Positions 58,898-64,000 of a stretch of 64,000 nucleotides of DNA are shown piece after piece (position 1 is the stretch's first letter; the number at the start of each line of letters is the position of its first letter). The notes below the pieces were generated by a model. That model searched no databases. It saw only the letters and a list, made by a program, of their open reading frames with translations, and was not told the origin of the DNA. The stretch covers positions 3,140,800 to 3,204,799 of the forward strand of contig NC_087388.1 in the NCBI RefSeq assembly GCF_963675165.1, given 5' to 3'. The translations under genes were made by a program, and so were the position numbers. The stretch is from Halichondria panicea (lineage: Eukaryota; Porifera; Demospongiae; Suberitida; Halichondriidae).

Positions 58898-59075
58898 CTA
58901 ACTCGTCCTTGAACAATGAATCTCCTTGAACAATGAATCGTATTCGTGTAACAAATTCTGTAGTGTACGCAGCTTGAATTTAGAGAACCTGGTGGCCTCA
59001 GAGATAATAGATATTGCAGCTCCGGTATCGATTTCCATCTTGGCTGTGTAGAAGCATAGATAGTAGAGGAAGGGG
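58898..59075 (-). pseudogene. gypsy aspartic protease fragment
   Basis: 'KMEIDTGAAISIISEATRF' carries the DTGA active-site motif. After a deletion, 'LQNLLHEYDSLFKE', the linker usually preceding RT, follows directly. An 18-bp duplication lies at about 58908-58944. Confidence 0.65.
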
Positions 59076-59240
59076 ATTGGAAACGCAGGCAATTAGCACT
59101 ATTTCACACGGACCGTCTACCTGGCTGGTCCAATAAAGTGCTGAGCTTGCAATTATTCTAGTAGCTAGCTAGCTAAGCTATAGAAGGCATGATCATGATA
59201 TATACTAGAGAAGGAAGGCATAGATAATGGAGGAATATCT
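59057..59240. repeat. GGGGATTGG-ended repeat inside gypsy relic
   Basis: 'gcatagatagtagaggaagg' then 'ggattggaaacgca' matches the reverse of 15349-15378. A partner-like 'ggaaggcatagataatggag' occurs at 59211. Confidence 0.4.
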
Positions 59241-59246
59241 ACTGCA

Positions 59247-61504
59247 CTAATGAAAGGGGATCACTGGAGAGCTGTGTGAATGATTATGAGCTGAGCTACA
59301 GTGAGTCATTGTTAGTTCTTTGGTTGGGGAACTAACTGTTTCCGTATCCCCTTTGATTTCTGTGTTGTTTTTTTCTGTGTAGATTTGTACTCCTCCATCC
59401 AGGCACTTGCATATGAAAATCCACGGATTTTCACCCACTGGCTCACTGTCATCTCCAAGAGCGTAGCCGAGCATTCTTCTTCCCAGTCAGCACCCACTAT
59501 GGACCGAAGAACTGAACATCATCATTGGCAATGATGGAGCTATTGATGGATCTGTTAGTGTGGGAATTGTCTCTTTCGTTAGATGCTTCCTGATTTCAAG
59601 CTCCATGGCCTGGAAGACATCATACGTGACTCTTGTTAGTCCACCCCGATTGACAGCTTCGACCCAGCTTCGACCCAGGCTGCAGAATCAGCAGAATCAG
59701 CAGTTTTCTCGTCACCTTCATCCAGTAAGTCCCAGAGGCAGAGTAGGAGGCTCCTTTTCAAGGACTTCATGAGTTTCTTTTTCAGCATTCGTGGGATGTA
59801 TCCAGCTGCGTACCTGAGCCCGTAAGTCTCTTCATCTGTCAGTGTCATTGCTGTTCATTTTCCAACCGTCAACTGGAATTGATTAGGTTCTTGAAGACAA
59901 CAAACTGGATAAAGGCAGTGGATAGCTCTGTGGACCCAGCTTGCTGCAAGAAACAGTGCCATTCATGGAAATAGGGTTCAGAGGTACGGAGTGTGTGGTA
60001 AGCTGACCACATTGCTTCTCTGCTTGCCTTTATTTTAGCTTTCTTCGTATCAAAACATTTACTAAGGGAAGCAACCAGTTCATTTTCAAATATTTTTGCT
60101 TCTTGTAGGTGTTCCATTTCGAGAGAGCTGGGAGTCATATACACTTTCCAAAAGAAGACTAGATTCCATTTTAAACTTTACTGAATTATTATGCTCACTA
60201 TCATTGTGCTTTGACAGGTATTGATAGATAATAAATTTTTAAAGTGCAGAGTTCACATAGTGTTAAAATTAAGTTGTTCATAACTCAGTACAGGCCTAAG
60301 TGTTTTGACTTTGTTCTTCGTTGACGCTTTGGGAGTGGAGTTGATAATTTGTCGACACATACATCTTGTGTTCCTCCACGACAATTTCCTTTCAAAACAG
60401 CTGGAGTATTCTGTATTCTGTATCACCCTGAGTGCCTGGGTGTTCTTCGGGTTGTCATGGACTCCTCCACGCTGTCTCTGTGTTCCAAAGAACCGTTCCA
60501 AGGGATCTTGACAAATACGCTGACTCAAAAATGACTCAAAAATGACTCCACACCAGGCACTTTAAATAAGTAGCAAACAAGCTCCACAAACGATTTAGCT
60601 GTAGACACAATTAATATAATTTCAGGGAGTGGAAAAATCACTTACTAGTCATCTTGAGTCCCAGGATTGTTTCACGACTTAGTAGCATTGAGTTCATAGC
60701 TGTCTTGGTAAATCCAGAGCGCTCTTTCACTGATTTCTCCCAGAGGAAAGAAAGTCATTCTCAAGCCACTGCAGCAGTAGGATATGCACACTGTACATAT
60801 ACACGCAGATTTCAAGCGGAAGTCTTCTTTGTTAACATAGGGCATTTGGAAAACTTTCCGAGAATACAGACCATGCGTGTAGTTGTGCAGGCATCAAAGA
60901 ACTTGTCCATCATCTAAGTGAACTTTACTGTCTCCGACACTTCTTCCCCTCCAGTAAGCTTTAGGACTTTGGACACAGATCAACTCAACACCTGTATTCA
61001 CACAGTATAGTCAATCTAATACAGAAACGGCCTTATTATACCTGGGCAGAAAGGTCGACCCTCATCTTAGAAAACGATGTCAGCTGGATATGTTCAAATT
61101 TAAGTTTGGGAACCATTCTTATCCGGTTTGCATCCCTGTTGTAGAGGCTGGTTAGGTGAGACCAGCTGACCCCTTGCACAGTGTACAAGTTAATTTCAGA
61201 CTTACCCAGAGCAAACGGTGCTTTGACGGTGCTTTGACTGCCAGCAATTTCTCACAGTCTTTACCAAATGAGGTGGGTCCGAGATAAAAAAAAAAATCTC
61301 GGCAACCTTGTGGTGCATGTGGGTTTTCACCTTGTAGATTAAATCTGTACAGGACAACGGCTGGTGCAGCTTGACGAGTCTTCGATTAACTGAGTTCCCA
61401 TCCAGTGTTGCTCCAAGCACCTGTACAGGGTTTTGCAGAATTCTTGCAACAGGGCTAAACAGACACAGCAATGACTTCCAATGACTTCCATATATGGAAG
61501 TCAA
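59247..61504 (-). pseudogene. P-element/THAP9-like transposase relic
   Basis: Minus-strand pieces in order. 61504-61202: 'LGATLDGNSVNRRLVKLH' and 'ISDPPHLVKTVRNCWQS', the RNase H-like region with its D-P-P-H-L-x-K-x-x-R-N box. 60528-60253: 'RICQDPLERFFGTQRQRGG' and 'NTQALRVI'. 60144-59869. 59848-59636: 'EETYGLRYAAGYIPRMLKKK'. 59497-59312: 'KIRGFSYASAWMEEYKS' near the C-terminus. The DPLE-FFG-RQRGG box is characteristic of P-element-like transposases. Each piece is separated by frame changes and the N-terminal THAP finger was not found. It lies between gag and protease of the gypsy element. Confidence 0.65.
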
Positions 61505-62244
61505 GTCAACTGCTGACTTAGAATATTGTGTGTACTATGCAGGGTGTCATACTGCTCATACAGAGGAGGGATATGATTATATCCCTCCTCTGGCTCCAAT
61601 CCCCCCCCCCCCCCCCCTCTAAAATGTGCATTTAGGTACTCATTAGGTACTCAGTTGTATTTGAGTGTCCATAGCGATAGGGTATCGAAATAACTGTTGA
61701 CCTTTTTCTGGTGATGTTTCAAATGGTAATGTTTGAAAGTCCCCTCTCTAATTGCAATTGTATGACACTCTGGTATGTGTATAATTATTTGAATGGCTTG
61801 AATTGAAAGTTGTCCTGTGAGCCTAAAAGAGAGCATCACAAGATCAGGAGGACATCCTGACAAGATTTAGGTGCATGGACGGTGTACCAGGTGGAAATGT
61901 CGTAAAGTTGGTGACAAGACAATTTGCTTCAACTGTGTGCAGAACTGTTGCTCTTTTCAATGACACCCTGATAAGCATTTCCATGGTGCACCACCCACCA
62001 CCTTAATTAAATCTTGTGAATAAGCTGATGCTCTCTTAAGGCTCCAGGACATCTTTCAATTCAAAATACAGATACCTGCACATGTACAATAATAAAAGTA
62101 ATAATAAAATTAATAGTAAAAGTCAGCAGTTGACTTCCATATATGGAAGTCATTGCTGTGTCTGCTTAGCCCTGTTACAAGAACTCTGCAAAACCCTGTA
62201 CCCAAAATATTATAGTCAGCAGTTGACTTCCATATATGGAAGTC
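61483..62244. repeat. three copies of a 20-bp perfect palindrome in related ~90-bp units
   Basis: 'gacttccatatatggaagtc' at 61483-61502, 62132-62151 and 62225-62244. Each is followed or preceded by 'agccctgttgcaag' and 'caaaaccctgta' (the 61.4 kb copy is inverted relative to the other two). Confidence 0.8.
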
Positions 62245-63028
62245 TTTGCAGTGTCTGTTTAGCCCTGTTGCAAGGATTTTGCAAAACCCTGTATGTATTA
62301 AGACATGCAGAGAAAACATGTAGAATTTTGTATAATAGGCATGCAAACATGTACCTGTAGTATAAACTATATATATACCTTCAAGCCGCAATTTCTTACT
62401 GCCTCCCAGAATGGGTCATAAAGAAGATCACCAGAGAGGTCAACACATGGAAATTGGGCATATGGAAACTTAAGACTGCTGAACAGACCACGAACCATGA
62501 ATACCATCATTGTCTTCGCTAGCTTAGGTTTTACGAGTTTGTCATCTTCAATGCTCTTTTAAATCCAATCATGGCACCAGAATGTTTGTCGAAAACCATA
62601 CTTCGTGCGTTCTTCTTTGTTGCAGCGTCAAGTTGGCAAATGAATTAGGAGAAAGATCTTTGAGGAAAGTGGTTTCCTCCAACCCACCCTCTCAGTTCAA
62701 GAAGACAGGGCTCATTTAGTGGCGCACCTTCTGTCCGGCACACTGATTGGTCCGGCACACTGATTGTCAACTATTGCTAGGTTTTACTAGTATCCGGTGC
62801 TCTGTGGTGCTCTGCTTGTGTCTCGCTACGCCATGCCTTGAAGGATCAACGACTTAAAAACAGTACTGTCAGTACCACTCATGTCAGCAAAGTCAACTAC
62901 AGGTACGTACTTGGCGTATGAAGCACTTATTCTGTTTATCAAGTTATACATTGTAGAATCGCCTGACACAAGCAACTCAAAAGCAACGTGACTGAATCAA
63001 ACAGAGGATTGGGCGTCACTCTACCTCA

Positions 63029-63579
63029 TCATGACCTACTCGATACGGCATCAAAGGGTGGGTTGGGCGGCAGGCTGGTCCCTGCTTTCCACATGAGTGA
63101 CACTCTGCATCCTTGAAACGCTGCGGAGTGATTCGACTTTCCACAGTGGTAACATGGCTGCGGTCTCCTTTTGCTTTGTATGTTCTGGGTTGCTGGCCTT
63201 GAGCGCTCTGGTGTTGCTCTCTCCTGTGCGATTTTCATTGCTCTCGTCTTGCTTCGCTTCGGAGTCCTGCAACGAAACGGTCACGTAGGGGATACGCCCC
63301 AAAATTGCAGTGTGTTGCCAGCTTGCGTAGAGCTGCATCGTATTCTGCTAAAGATTCGTCAGGGCCCTTTTTTGAAAATGAAAACGTTCTGCGATCACCG
63401 CTCGTGTCGGTTCGTAGTGCTTCCATAGTGCAGCAAATATTTCTCCCTGAGGCGAACTTCGTCTTCGCCTCGGGTGCAAGCAAGTCACATAGAAGACTGT
63501 AGGTCGTTGCACCAATGGATTGCTTATCCGTGAGGTAGAGGTCTACCTGATCCAGGTAGGACTCTTGGTCTGGTCCCAT
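63029..63579 (-). pseudogene. gypsy gag relic with zinc-knuckle remnant
   Basis: ATG at 63579; 'MGPDQESYLDQVDLYL', 'LLCDLLAPEAKTKF', 'GPDESLAEYDAALRKLATHC' and 'LRDRFVAGLRSEA' are gypsy gag landmarks. The frame stops at 63235; a second frame carries 'CYHCGKSNHSAAF' and a third frame 'CHSCGKQG', i.e. two CCHC knuckles split by frame changes. Confidence 0.7.
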
Positions 63580-63623
63580 AGTGTGTGGCTGTAGGGTACT
63601 TGATCCACAATCCTCGTCGCCAG

Positions 63624-63783
63624 TGAGATAACTTCAATAATTTATTAAATCAGAACTCACAAAATACACAGGCTGTTTATACCAACTAAATAAGAACATG
63701 AAACCACTAGAACTAACACAACACAGTATTTCCGGAATCACAGTCTTTATCTAATGTTAGTTCCATGTCGTAAGGATACCACA
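63624..63783 (-). repeat. 5' LTR of Ty3/gypsy element
   Basis: Minus strand runs from 'tgtggtatccttacgacatg' to '...gaagttatctca', about 160 bp with TG...CA ends. It is followed by a 'tggcgacgagg' primer-site-like sequence. Confidence 0.6.
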
Positions 63784-64000
63784 ATATGAATATGAATGTA
63801 CCTAGCAACTGACCACCCCCCCTAATTAGCGATTGTTTTGTATGAAGGTTGTGTTCTCAATATTCTCACGGGTCAGACGCCTCATGATGTCCACTGCTGT
63901 ACTAACGCTGATGCCTCGGTGAGTCTACCGTACCCCTATTCCCCAAAAACATTTGTAAAACATTTGTAACAGTCATTCCGCGAAAATTTATACCCTCGAA
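63784..64000. other. no gene recognised at right edge
   Basis: Contains 'gctgatgcctcggtgagtct' (63909), an end motif of the GCCTCGGTG repeat family, and a short duplication 'aaaacatttgtaaaacattt'. Confidence 0.4.

Larger units (their letters stand above)
58130..63783 (-). mobile_element. degenerate Ty3/gypsy LTR retrotransposon with a large insertion
   Basis: In minus orientation: LTR (63783-63624), a primer-site-like 'tggcgacgaggatt' right after it, gag (63579-63029), then about 4 kb of unrelated sequence (P-element-like relic). Protease and RT pieces (59092-58414), polypurine tract and partial LTR follow (58183-58130). Many deletions and short duplications make it inactive. Confidence 0.7.

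Noticed and set aside
1-64000. tRNA or rRNA genes
   Set aside because: No B-box/T-loop plus acceptor-stem arrangement or conserved rRNA sequence was noticed on reading either strand; a covariance-model scan was not possible.

Overview
This window looks like nuclear DNA of an animal, most likely a sponge (demosponge). Three conserved animal genes can be read as multi-exon models with GT-AG introns and matching phases. AT-rich introns (often with ataattata runs) and many copies of the palindrome TACATGTA surround them. The sponge assignment is inferred from overall style plus gene content; nothing in the window proves the species.

Left part (1-34 kb), gene-bearing. The 3' half of a CNOT10 gene (CCR4-NOT deadenylase complex) lies on + at 651-5407. 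A complete MCUR1/CCDC90-family gene (mitochondrial inner-membrane coiled-coil protein) lies on - at 6607-9395. A complete RANBP9/RANBP10 gene (CTLH/GID E3 ligase scaffold: SPRY, LisH, CTLH, CRA) lies on + at 9653-34025. MCUR1 and RANBP9 are head to head, with 257 bp between their start codons. Introns are loaded with short inverted-repeat DNA elements, several in recognisable families, and with broken transposon genes: a DUF6570/Helitron-type fragment, a piggyBac N-terminus and a CXC-type element. A CobT-like fragment sits between two head-to-head repeat copies.

Right part (34-64 kb), transposon-dominated. A ~2.95 kb mosaic block (DIRS-like RT piece on -, Helitron replication-protein pieces on +) is present twice in direct orientation, at 36024-38983 and 46325-49252. 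Between the copies lie a CACTA/EnSpm tnp2-type transposase on - (40452-42300, probable N-terminal exons to 43601) and, head to head with it, a multi-exon BEN-domain gene on + (43779-46165). Beyond 54 kb are hAT relics, then a Ty3/gypsy retrotransposon on - (58130-63783) that appears interrupted by a P-element/THAP9-like transposase relic.

Two oddities stand out. The twin 3-kb blocks differ mainly by short insertions/deletions rather than substitutions. Short (5-40 bp) tandem duplications are scattered densely from about 39 to 63 kb; one of 11 bp shifts the frame of the CACTA transposase. No tRNA, rRNA, CRISPR array or bacterial operon structure was seen.
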